Positions 1 to 6,069 of a stretch of DNA of 8,261 nucleotides are shown here, one piece after another. Source of the stretch: Eubacterium sp. (lineage in GTDB: Bacteria; Bacillota; Clostridia; Lachnospirales; Lachnospiraceae); the NCBI GenBank assembly GCA_003486385.1, contig DNFT01000071.1, forward strand, positions 208 through 8,468, read 5' to 3'. A program made the translations under genes and the position numbers. Position 1 is the first letter of the stretch, and each line of letters starts with the position of its first letter. A model generated the notes under the pieces. That model did no database searches. It was given only the letters and a program-made list of their open reading frames with translations, and was not told where the DNA came from.

Positions 1-73
1 TTACTGTTCAGTTATCAAAGAACCTTGTCGCTTTCTGTGAGTTCTTGTCGTTCTCAGCAGCGACAGCTTATTT
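1..73 (-). other. Leader of a ribosomal RNA operon (upstream of 16S), with boxA-like motif and leader stem
   Basis: Read on the minus strand, this is the transcribed leader downstream of the P2 promoter. It contains GTTCTTTGATAAC (11-23), which resembles the boxA antitermination motif that precedes 16S rRNA in Firmicutes, followed by the typical CTGAACAGTAA up to the edge. A 7-bp stem pairs 26-32 with 59-65 (TGTCGCT/AGCGACA) and encloses a weaker inner pairing TGAG/CTCA. Known biology: such leaders bind Nus factors and are removed during rRNA maturation. The 16S gene is not in the window; its position just beyond base 1 is inferred. Confidence 0.85.
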
Positions 74-102
74 ATATTAGCATAATCAGTTTTGTTTGTC
101 AA
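74..102 (-). promoter_or_regulatory. rRNA operon promoter P2
   Basis: On the minus strand, -35 TTGACA (97-102) is perfect, the spacer is 17 bases, and -10 is TAATAT (74-79). Directly upstream (103-128) the minus strand has A-rich runs like an UP element. Consensus hexamers plus an A-tract are characteristic of rRNA promoters, and a boxA-like leader follows. Confidence 0.92.
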
Positions 103-247
103 GAACTTTTTTAACTTTTTTTCAAAACCTTGTCGAACCACTCTGTTCCCAGGTAAGTTATAAGTTCCAAACCTAATGCCGGACAGATGAACCTCTTTAT
201 CAGAAGCCGCTGTCTTAACTGATTCCCTCTCGTTGAGGACGTGTTAT

Positions 248-276
248 ATAATAACATGTCTCCGGAGGGTTGTCAA
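248..276 (-). promoter_or_regulatory. rRNA operon promoter P1
   Basis: On the minus strand, -35 TTGACA (271-276), a 17-base spacer, and -10 TATTAT (248-253). Upstream, roughly 280-311 is very A-rich on the minus strand, as expected for an UP element. It lies about 174 bp upstream of P2 in the same direction, giving a tandem rRNA promoter arrangement. The stretch between P1 and P2 (103-247) has no convincing gene and would be the long P1 leader. Confidence 0.9.
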
Positions 277-362
277 CAGTTTTTTAAAGAATTTTTTCTT
301 TTTTCAAAAAACTGTTTACAATTCATTCCTGATTGCTTTCGCGCACCGAACGTCCTGCTAAT

Positions 363-379
363 GCCTTGTTTTTCAAGGC
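363..379. repeat. Short perfect hairpin GCCTTG/CAAGGC
   Basis: A 6-bp perfect stem with a 5-base loop (TTTTT on the plus strand, AAAAA on the minus strand). It lies just downstream of the candidate P0 promoter. There is no T-run after it on either strand, so it is not an ordinary intrinsic terminator. Its role is unknown. Confidence 0.5.
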
Positions 380-385
380 TTGTTC

Positions 386-414
386 ATACTAACATATTAT
401 TCCGGATTTGTAAA
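386..414 (-). promoter_or_regulatory. Possible third upstream rRNA operon promoter (P0)
   Basis: On the minus strand, -35 TTTACA (409-414, 5 of 6), a 17-base spacer, and -10 TAGTAT (386-391, 4 of 6). It points the same way as P1 and P2 and lies about 138 bp upstream of P1. A short perfect hairpin (363-379) follows close to the predicted start. It is weaker than P1 or P2 and may be chance in AT-rich DNA. Confidence 0.45.
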
Positions 415-480
415 GTATTATTTAAAAGTAAGTTTTTTAGCATTTTTCACATATATTGTCTGAATTTTCTAACTTTGGCA

Positions 481-533
481 ATAAAACAAAAATTCCGTCA
501 CCTATATATTACTAACTAATCGGTGGCGGAATT
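481..533 (-). terminator. Rho-independent terminator after the chemoreceptor gene
   Basis: The arms 491-502 and 522-533 form a 12-bp stem with one internal mismatch (C/A on the minus-strand RNA) and a 19-base loop. On the minus strand the stem is followed by TTTTTGTTTTAT. It lies 30 bases past the stop codon of the chemoreceptor gene, and it separates that transcript from the rRNA promoters. Confidence 0.85.
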
Positions 534-562
534 AAAATATGCTTTCTTCAGCTATGCACTAT

Positions 563-1216
563 TTACTGCTTATCAGTATATGTATCAAGCACATTCTTTG
601 CACTGTCTGTAATATCCCTCTGATATGCAATCTCATGCTCCATTCCTCTTGATTCGTCATTGGCAACCATTGCCGCATCTAACACCTTGTTAAGCAGCTC
701 ATTGACCGAACCAGCCATCTCATGCTGCTTTGTGGTATTATCATATATCTGATTCATTGACTGTACTGTACTGGAAATAAATTCCTGCACCTTTACTATC
801 GTATCTGCTATCTCTCTTGATGACTTTGCAGTCTGGGCTGCAAGATTACGCACTTCACCTGCGACAACCGAAAAGCCCCTTCCCTGATCGCCTGCTCTTG
901 CTGCCTCTATCGAAGCATTGAGTGAAAGTATGTTTGTCTTGTTTGCAATACCGCTGATTACCTGCGTAAAGCCCTCTATCATCTTTGAGAGATTTTCAAG
1001 CTCCTTAATATTCTGTGATGAGCGCTCGACTACCTCATTAAGTCTGTTAATCTGCTCAATAATATCTCCGATGCTTGTAATTCCTTCCTTTACCAGATTT
1101 AGAGAAGTATCCGATGAATTTATTACATCAAATGCGTGCTTCTCCACCTTAAGCTGTGACTCATCAAGATCGTTCACAACCTTTTTCATTTCATTAACCA
1201 ATGCGCTGTTGTCCAT
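563..1216 (-). CDS. Stand-alone cytoplasmic methyl-accepting chemotaxis signalling protein
   Basis: The 217-residue protein consists almost wholly of a chemoreceptor (MCPsignal) coiled-coil hairpin. The highly conserved tip that contacts CheA and CheW is at about residues 89-126 and includes NASIEAARAGDQGRGFSVVA and EVRNLA. No hydrophobic membrane segment, signal peptide, HAMP, PAS or globin domain is visible; residues 1-60 look helical. Membrane chemoreceptors usually exceed 500 residues, so this is a minimal soluble form, loosely comparable to small soluble receptors such as YfmS of Bacillus. The ATG start is supported by AAGGAGA (1221-1227) close upstream, so it does not look like a truncated remnant. 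It is a single-gene unit with its own candidate promoter and terminator. Family assignment is firm; its input signal, and whether it joins receptor arrays or acts elsewhere, is unknown. Confidence 0.9.
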   Translation of the reverse strand: MDNSALVNEMKKVVNDLDESQLKVEKHAFDVINSSDTSLNLVKEGITSIGDIIEQINRLNEVVERSSQNIKELENLSKMIEGFTQVISGIANKTNILSLNASIEAARAGDQGRGFSVVAGEVRNLAAQTAKSSREIADTIVKVQEFISSTVQSMNQIYDNTTKQHEMAGSVNELLNKVLDAAMVANDESRGMEHEIAYQRDITDSAKNVLDTYTDKQ

Positions 1217-1324
1217 GTTTTCTCCTTTTATATATCACTCAGAATTTTACATATATCTACTGCTTGTCAGCTCATGCCTCAGGGATATGAACCGGCATCT
1301 GCAGATATTCTCTTACTTCAATAA

Positions 1325-1344
1325 TTAAAATACGGATATTTTAA
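1325..1344. repeat. Perfect AT-rich inverted repeat TTAAAATA-N4-TATTTTAA
   Basis: Two perfect 8-base arms (1325-1332, 1337-1344) around CGGA. It covers the predicted -10 element of the chemoreceptor promoter and lies 43 bases past the radA stop. It could be an operator, or a weak AT-only hairpin at the end of the radA message. The lack of GC pairs and of a clean T-tract argues against a strong terminator. Confidence 0.5.
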
Positions 1345-1367
1345 CACCTATTTATAGATTATGTCAG
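1338..1367 (-). promoter_or_regulatory. Candidate promoter of the chemoreceptor gene
   Basis: On the minus strand, -35 CTGACA (1362-1367, 5 of 6), an 18-base spacer and -10 TAAAAT (1338-1343, 5 of 6). It lies in the radA-chemoreceptor gap. It would give a 5' leader of roughly 110 bases. Confidence 0.5.
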
Positions 1368-1386
1368 ACTCGGTACAGTAACCAAA

Positions 1387-2748
1387 TTATATAATATTTA
1401 AAAGCTCATTCACTGATTTTATTCCTACTAATTTAATATTTCCATCAGCTTTTAAATTTTTAAGGCATACCTCAGGTAAAATGCATGTTGTAAATCCCAG
1501 CTTAACAGCCTCATTAACTCTTACCGCAGCGTGGCTTACCGCTCTTATTTCTCCTGCAAGTCCGACTTCCCCAAATACTATTGTATTATGGTCGACCGCG
1601 ATATTTTTATAGCTTGATAATACAGCATATACTATCGCCAGGTCAAGTGCCGGTTCCGATATTCTAAGTCCACCGGCAATATTAAGATATGCATCACATC
1701 CTGAAAGTCTTAATCCAATCCTCTTTTCAAGTACCGCCATGAGCAGATTGAATCTATTTATATCAGCACCCGCCGCTGTTCTTCTTGGCATTCCAAAATT
1801 AGACTGGCATACAAGAGCCTGAATCTCGACAAGCATCGGTCTTGTTCCCTCCATAAGACATGCAACAACAGAACCCGGAGCACCGTCCGGTCTGCCATCA
1901 AGCATATATTCCGATGGATTCGCAACCTCGGAAAGCCCTGTCTCACGCATCTCGAAAACACCTATCTCGTTGGTGGAGCCGAACCTGTTCTTGACAGCTC
2001 TGAGAATACGATATGCCGCGTTCTTGTCTCCCTCAAAATAAAGAACTGTATCTACCATGTGCTCAAGTATTCTTGGTCCTGCGACAACACCTTCCTTTGT
2101 CACATGTCCGACAATGAAAATTGAAATATTAAGCCCTTTTGCAAGCTGCATAAGCACCGACGTGGATTCACGTACCTGACTTACGCTTCCCGGAGCCGAG
2201 GCTGTATTCTCGCAGAACATGGTCTGTATGGAGTCTATAATCACAACATCAGGCATAGTCTTTCTTATCACATCATCTATCACATCAAGATTCGTCTCGC
2301 AGAGCAGCGACAGCTTATCCGAAAACTCTCCGATTCTGTCTGCGCGAAGCTTAATCTGTCTTAGTGATTCCTCTCCCGATATGTATAACACATTCTTCGA
2401 CTCAGCAAGATTGCGGCACACCTGCAAAAGAAGTGTTGACTTTCCAATTCCTGGATCTCCTCCCACAAGCACCAGTGAACCTCTTACTATTCCGCCTCCA
2501 AGCACCCTGTCAAGCTCTGAATATCCGGTGAGTGTTCTCTCCTCCTCATCGAGTGATATTCCAGACAGGACGGACGGCATGACATCGCGGTGTGCGATAC
2601 CTCTTATATTCCCTTGTAACGTCTGCTTCGCAACAGGTTCCTCAACAAAGGTGTTCCACTGCCTGCATTCCGGGCACTGTCCCAGCCATTTCGAAGATTC
2701 ATATCCACATTCTTTACAAAAAAAAGCTGTATTCTTAGCTTTTGCCAT
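1387..2748 (-). CDS. radA: DNA repair protein RadA (Sms), branch-migration ATPase
   Basis: RadA is a RecA-like ATPase with a Lon-like C-terminal domain that helps process recombination intermediates by branch migration. Numbering from the chosen start (453 residues, normal for the family): a zinc finger with CxxC pairs at 11/14 and 25/28; Walker A GDPGIGKST at 97-105; Walker B VVIIDS at 168-173; the RadA-specific motif KNRFG at 253-257; then the Lon-protease-like domain to the end. An in-frame ATG at 2790 would add 14 residues, but it has no ribosome binding site. The ATG at 2748 follows GAGGTGA, so I use that one. The gene lies 84 bases downstream of a small gene of unknown function, with a hairpin between them. 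The clpC-radA neighbourhood occurs widely in Firmicutes. Confidence 0.97.
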   Translation of the reverse strand: MAKAKNTAFFCKECGYESSKWLGQCPECRQWNTFVEEPVAKQTLQGNIRGIAHRDVMPSVLSGISLDEEERTLTGYSELDRVLGGGIVRGSLVLVGGDPGIGKSTLLLQVCRNLAESKNVLYISGEESLRQIKLRADRIGEFSDKLSLLCETNLDVIDDVIRKTMPDVVIIDSIQTMFCENTASAPGSVSQVRESTSVLMQLAKGLNISIFIVGHVTKEGVVAGPRILEHMVDTVLYFEGDKNAAYRILRAVKNRFGSTNEIGVFEMRETGLSEVANPSEYMLDGRPDGAPGSVVACLMEGTRPMLVEIQALVCQSNFGMPRRTAAGADINRFNLLMAVLEKRIGLRLSGCDAYLNIAGGLRISEPALDLAIVYAVLSSYKNIAVDHNTIVFGEVGLAGEIRAVSHAAVRVNEAVKLGFTTCILPEVCLKNLKADGNIKLVGIKSVNELLNII

Positions 2749-2750
2749 AC

Positions 2751-2757
2751 TCACCTC
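2751..2757 (-). promoter_or_regulatory. radA ribosome binding site (decides start)
   Basis: GAGGTGA on the minus strand, a few bases before the ATG at 2748. The alternative upstream ATG at 2790 has no such motif, so the shorter radA is preferred. Confidence 0.8.
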
Positions 2758-2770
2758 ATTTTTAAACAAA

Positions 2771-2809
2771 CAGGGTTGTCCCACACTCATCGCGATAGTC
2801 CAACCCTGT
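2771..2809 (-). promoter_or_regulatory. Hairpin in the radA leader, possible attenuator or weak terminator
   Basis: Perfect 8-base arms CAGGGTTG/CAACCCTG (2771-2778, 2802-2809) enclose a 23-base loop. On the minus strand the stem is followed by TTTGTTTAAA, so the layout is terminator-like. It ends only 13 bases before the radA ribosome binding site. The loop is long for an intrinsic terminator, so partial read-through or a regulatory leader is as likely. Confidence 0.45.
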
Positions 2810-2832
2810 CATTTTATATAGCTATAAATATA

Positions 2833-3243
2833 CTACATTCTATTTACTTCTACCTTAACCGGTCTTCCTGAAAGCTCAACACTCAGACTCAGCTTGCCGC
2901 TGATATTGGTCTTCATATTTCCGATAACAACACTGTCAACAAGTACCTTATAATCTGTATCAGCCTCTAAGCCAAGGGTAATCTGTGCATCGTCATTTCC
3001 CTCAACAAAGAACTTAACAGAACTGTCATCTGCAGTAAATCCGTTAACCGCTGTTCCCGGAACCGATTCGTATACAAAATTTCCATTCTCCTCAAGCTTG
3101 GTAATCTCGTTAAAGGTCTTTACCTTATAAATATCTCCGTTTACATCAAAATTGTCAAGCTTAGCCTTGGTGTCCAACTCGTAGTTGCCAAAACTGATTG
3201 AGCCATCCTTCTCAACCTTGATTAATTCCTCAATTACTGGCAT
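2833..3243 (-). CDS. Conserved small protein of unknown function between clpC and radA
   Basis: A 136-residue acidic protein that opens MPVIEELIKVEKDGSISFGNY. It has alternating hydrophobic and polar stretches that suggest mostly beta strands, for example residues 75-93 and 100-136. I see no cysteines, signal peptide, membrane segment or catalytic motif. From memory, similar proteins occur in this position in Lachnospiraceae genomes, sometimes under the label 'endosialidase', which I consider unsupported: the protein is far too small for that enzyme and has no recognisable catalytic site. The ATG at 3243 follows AGGAGGAG with 5-base spacing and is preferred over an ATG-less extension to 3270. 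It has its own candidate promoter and sits between stress protease and recombination genes, which is only a weak hint of function. Confidence 0.8.
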   Translation of the reverse strand: MPVIEELIKVEKDGSISFGNYELDTKAKLDNFDVNGDIYKVKTFNEITKLEENGNFVYESVPGTAVNGFTADDSSVKFFVEGNDDAQITLGLEADTDYKVLVDSVVIGNMKTNISGKLSLSVELSGRPVKVEVNRM

Positions 3244-3248
3244 AACCG

Positions 3249-3256
3249 CTCCTCCT
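3249..3256 (-). promoter_or_regulatory. Ribosome binding site of the small gene (decides start)
   Basis: AGGAGGAG on the minus strand, 5 bases before the ATG at 3243. This near-perfect site fixes the start and shortens the open frame by 9 codons. Confidence 0.85.
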
Positions 3257-3259
3257 GCT

Positions 3260-3275
3260 TTCGGTATCAACCGAA
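3260..3275 (-). promoter_or_regulatory. 5'-leader hairpin next to the small gene's ribosome binding site
   Basis: The arms TTCGGT (3260-3265) and ACCGAA (3270-3275) pair perfectly around a 4-base loop, ending 3 bases before the AGGAGGAG. On the minus strand it is not followed by a T-run, so it is part of the leader rather than a terminator. It could stabilise the 5' end or influence ribosome access. Confidence 0.5.
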
Positions 3276-3321
3276 GTATTTTTTATTACAAATCTCGCGT
3301 AAATCTGTAACTTTTTAAAAT

Positions 3322-3350
3322 ATTATATCTCAAATCCACCTAAATTTCCA
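3322..3350 (-). promoter_or_regulatory. Candidate promoter of the small gene (and perhaps radA)
   Basis: On the minus strand, -10 TATAAT (3322-3327) is perfect, with a 17-base spacer and -35 TGGAAA (3345-3350, 4 of 6). It starts 8 bases past the clpC stop codon. I see no clear terminator after clpC, so read-through from the clp operon is also possible. Confidence 0.55.
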
Positions 3351-3357
3351 CTAAATT

Positions 3358-5805
3358 TTACTTGGATTTTGAAAATGTGAGCTTATCATCGCTAAGGCCT
3401 ACAAGAACCGTATCTCCGGACTTGAAGGTTCCCTCAAGAATCTTTTCTGCAAGCTCATCCTCTACCTTGCTCTGAAGCGCTCTCTTTAAAGGTCTTGCGC
3501 CGTATTTCTCATCATAGCCGTTGTCGATAATGTAATTTCTCGCAGCCTCATCAAGCTTGATTGTCATATTCATCTGCTCCTTGATTCTCTTATTGATTGA
3601 AGCTAAAAGAATATCCACAATGCTTCCGATGTTCTCCTTTGTGAGTGTATGGAACACAATCGTCTCATCAATTCTGTTCAAAAACTCAGGCTTGAATATG
3701 CTCTTGACCTCTTCCATAACTCTTTCCTTCATAACCGCATGGTTATGCTCCTTGCTGTTATCCGAAGCAAATCCTAAATTCTTAGGAGAAATTATGTTCT
3801 GCGCGCCCGCATTGGAGGTCATAATTATAACCGTATTTTTAAAATCGACCTTTCTTCCGGTAGAATCGGTTATGTGTCCGTCATCGAGTACCTGAAGAAG
3901 TATGTTGAACACATCCGGGTGAGCCTTCTCTATCTCATCAAAAAGGATTACCGAATATGGATTTCTCCTCACCTTCTCGCTGAGCTGTCCTCCCTCCTCA
4001 TAGCCAACATATCCCGGAGGCGAACCAATCATTTTCGATACACTGTGTTTCTCCATGTACTCAGACATATCTACTCTTATGAGAGCATTCTCTGAGCCGA
4101 ACATTGCATCCGCAAGTGCCTTTGAAAGCTCTGTCTTGCCGACACCGGTAGGGCCAAGAAACAAGAATGAGCCTATAGGTCTTTTCGGATCCTTAAGTCC
4201 AACCCGTCCGCGTCTGATTGCCTTCGCTACCGCAGTAACAGCTTCATCCTGCCCGACAACACGCTCATGAAGTATCTTTTCAAGATTCATAAGTCTCTCA
4301 GACTCCTCCATTGCAAGCTTCTTGACAGGAATTTTCGTCCAGTCAGACACAACATCCGCTATCTCATTCTCCCCTACAACCATGCGCTTGTTATGCTTAT
4401 CGTTTTCCCATTTTTCCTTGAGCTTTTCAAGCTTCTCGAGCTTCTTAAGCTGCTTTTTCTTAATTTCCCCGGCTTTCTCATAAGCCTCTTCCTTAATCGC
4501 CGCTTCCTTCTGCGCATCCATTGCCGAAATCTCGTCCTCAAGGTTCTTGATCGCATCCGGCTTTAAATACACGCCAAGCCTTGTCTTAGAGGCTGCCTCA
4601 TCTATAAGGTCAATAGCCTTATCCGGCAAAAATCTGTCGTTGATATATCGCGATGACATCTTGACTGCTGCCACAAGTGCCGCATCCGAAATCTTAACGC
4701 CATGGTGCTTCTCATAAGCCGGCCTTATTCCCTTTAATATCTCAACAGTCTCATCCTCGGATGGTTCCTCGACATTCACAGGCTGGAAACGTCTCTCAAG
4801 TGCCGCATCCTTCTCGATGTACTTGCGGTATTCCTCCAAGGTTGTGGCTCCGATTATCTGAACCTCACCTCTTGCAAGTGATGGTTTAAGGATATTGGAG
4901 GCATCTATAGCCCCCTCCGCTCCGCCTGCACCTATTATTGTGTGAAGCTCATCTATAAAGAGCAGTATATTTCCTGCTGCCTTTACCTCTGCGATAACCT
5001 TCTTAATTCTCTCCTCAAACTCACCTCTGTATTTGGAGCCTGCCACCATTCCGGACAAATCAAGTGTGAGAAGTCTCTTATCCGCGATAGTCTCCGGGAC
5101 ATCACCCTCAACAATCTTGAGTGCAAGTCCTTCAACAACCGCCGTCTTACCGACGCCCGGCTCACCTATAAGACATGGATTGTTCTTGGTTCTTCTGCTT
5201 GTTATCTGGATAACCCTCTGTATCTCTTTCTCCCTGCCGATAACCGGGTCAAGCTTACCTTCTGCGGCAAGCTTGGTCAGATCCCTGCTGTACTGTTCAA
5301 GTGTCGCTGTAGGATTTTTCTTGTTCTTAGGCTTATTGCCCTGAAAATCCTCCTTGTAGGCACTGCTGTCCTCGCCCATCGCGATGAGAAGGTCAACATA
5401 AGTCTTTTGTATATTTACACCTATCGTGTTCAAAAGCCTGAGTGCAACGCTCTCACTCTCCTTAATGATTGCGATAAGTATGTGCTCCGTTCCTATAAGC
5501 TGTGCCTTAAAACGCACTGCCTCACGCGCCGCCTGGTCAAGCACCCTGCGTGCTCTCGGTGTATATGAATCGGGTTCAGCAACATTCACATTGTTGTCCT
5601 GTGAGATGAGCTGCTCTAAGATTGCCACTATTCTATCCTCATCGGCACCATTCTCGATAAGAACCTCGCTCGCAACACAGTCCTCCTGCCTTAACAGACC
5701 AAGCAGAATATGCTCTGTTCCGACTGAGGTGTGTCCAAGCTCGCTCGCAGCTTCCGCTGCAAGCTCTAAAGCCTCCTCGGCTTTCTTTGTAAATCCTATC
5801 TGCAT
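3358..5805 (-). CDS. clpC: ClpC, AAA+ unfoldase of the ClpCP protease
   Basis: ClpC unfolds damaged or adaptor-delivered proteins and feeds them to ClpP. The 815 residues match the family length (810 in Bacillus). Order: a double Clp-N domain (1-145) with GTEHIL motifs whose glutamates E31 and E107 correspond to the phospho-arginine docking residues E32 and E106 of B. subtilis ClpC; first AAA+ module with Walker A GEPGVGKT (214-221) and Walker B LLFIDE; a short ClpC-type coiled-coil M-domain (about 415-475); second AAA+ module with Walker A GPTGVGKT (551-558), Walker B ILFDEIEK and GSPPGYVGY; and the ClpP-binding loop tripeptide LGF (677-679). The ribosome binding site AGAGAGGAA precedes the ATG. 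The gene is separated from mcsB by a 212-bp palindromic element. Transcription from the operon promoter through that element is likely, since I find no convincing promoter directly before clpC. Confidence 0.97.
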   Translation of the reverse strand: MQIGFTKKAEEALELAAEAASELGHTSVGTEHILLGLLRQEDCVASEVLIENGADEDRIVAILEQLISQDNNVNVAEPDSYTPRARRVLDQAAREAVRFKAQLIGTEHILIAIIKESESVALRLLNTIGVNIQKTYVDLLIAMGEDSSAYKEDFQGNKPKNKKNPTATLEQYSRDLTKLAAEGKLDPVIGREKEIQRVIQITSRRTKNNPCLIGEPGVGKTAVVEGLALKIVEGDVPETIADKRLLTLDLSGMVAGSKYRGEFEERIKKVIAEVKAAGNILLFIDELHTIIGAGGAEGAIDASNILKPSLARGEVQIIGATTLEEYRKYIEKDAALERRFQPVNVEEPSEDETVEILKGIRPAYEKHHGVKISDAALVAAVKMSSRYINDRFLPDKAIDLIDEAASKTRLGVYLKPDAIKNLEDEISAMDAQKEAAIKEEAYEKAGEIKKKQLKKLEKLEKLKEKWENDKHNKRMVVGENEIADVVSDWTKIPVKKLAMEESERLMNLEKILHERVVGQDEAVTAVAKAIRRGRVGLKDPKRPIGSFLFLGPTGVGKTELSKALADAMFGSENALIRVDMSEYMEKHSVSKMIGSPPGYVGYEEGGQLSEKVRRNPYSVILFDEIEKAHPDVFNILLQVLDDGHITDSTGRKVDFKNTVIIMTSNAGAQNIISPKNLGFASDNSKEHNHAVMKERVMEEVKSIFKPEFLNRIDETIVFHTLTKENIGSIVDILLASINKRIKEQMNMTIKLDEAARNYIIDNGYDEKYGARPLKRALQSKVEDELAEKILEGTFKSGDTVLVGLSDDKLTFSKSK

Positions 5806-5835
5806 AATATATTCCTCTCTGTATCACTCTCTATT

Positions 5836-6047
5836 TAGGCAATTGCGAAACTCTGTTAATTAATGCCGGACGTTGTGCAATTTTGCTATATTACCGCTGG
5901 GCACGCTCTCGCTACGTTGCAACTCGTAGCGGCGCATAAGCGGCTAAAACACAGCCGCTAAACGCCGACGGTTGCAAAGTACCCAGCTTGCAATATAGTA
6001 AAATTGTACAACTGTTTATTGTTAAATTGGAGTTTCGCAATTACCTA
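5836..6047. mobile_element. MITE-like palindromic element between mcsB and clpC
   Basis: A 212-bp imperfect palindrome with no open frame of note. Nested pairs: outer ends 5837-5854 and 6029-6046 (16 of 18 complementary, core AATTGCGAAACTC); inner arms 5872-5892 and 5992-6012 (19 of 21); 5896-5904 and 5979-5987 (8 of 9). Two internal perfect stems follow: CGCTACG/CGTAGCG (5910-5916, 5925-5931) and AGCGGCT/AGCCGCT (5939-5945, 5953-5959), the latter flanked by CGGCG/CGCCG (5930-5934, 5963-5967). TA dinucleotides lie at both boundaries, which would fit a TA target duplication as made by IS630/Tc1-mariner type transposases, although TA could equally be part of the repeat. Without it the mcsB-clpC gap would be about 52 bases. 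It probably folds into a large hairpin in the operon mRNA. Its family is not recognised. Confidence 0.75.
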
Positions 6048-6069
6048 TTACAATCTATATCCCATATCA

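Noticed and set aside
241..519. Plus-strand open frame of 92 codons
   Set aside because: It runs across the rRNA promoter P1, the candidate P0 and the terminator at 481-533. It has no ribosome binding site, and its composition is that of AT-rich non-coding DNA.
2219..2821. 200-codon open frame on the plus strand opposite radA
   Set aside because: It is antisense to the well-supported radA, has no ribosome binding site or domain, and its serine-rich content is typical of a shadow frame.
2817..2826. TATAGCTATA palindrome as a radA promoter or operator
   Set aside because: A short AT-rich palindrome with no acceptable -35 upstream; expected by chance in this composition.
3260..3290. Plus-strand reading as a rho-independent terminator (hairpin followed by TATTTTTTATTA)
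   Set aside because: There is no plus-strand gene that would end here. The hairpin is better explained as part of the minus-strand leader before the small gene.
4942..5568. 208-codon open frame on the plus strand opposite clpC
   Set aside because: It is antisense to conserved AAA+ motifs of clpC; no start signal or recognisable protein features.
5836..6047. The large palindrome as an intrinsic transcription terminator between mcsB and clpC
   Set aside because: No T-run follows the hairpin on the minus strand, and clpC has no convincing promoter of its own directly downstream, so full termination here would silence it.
5836..6047. A CRISPR array or tandem repeat between mcsB and clpC
   Set aside because: The repeats are inverted and nested, not direct and evenly spaced; no spacer pattern.
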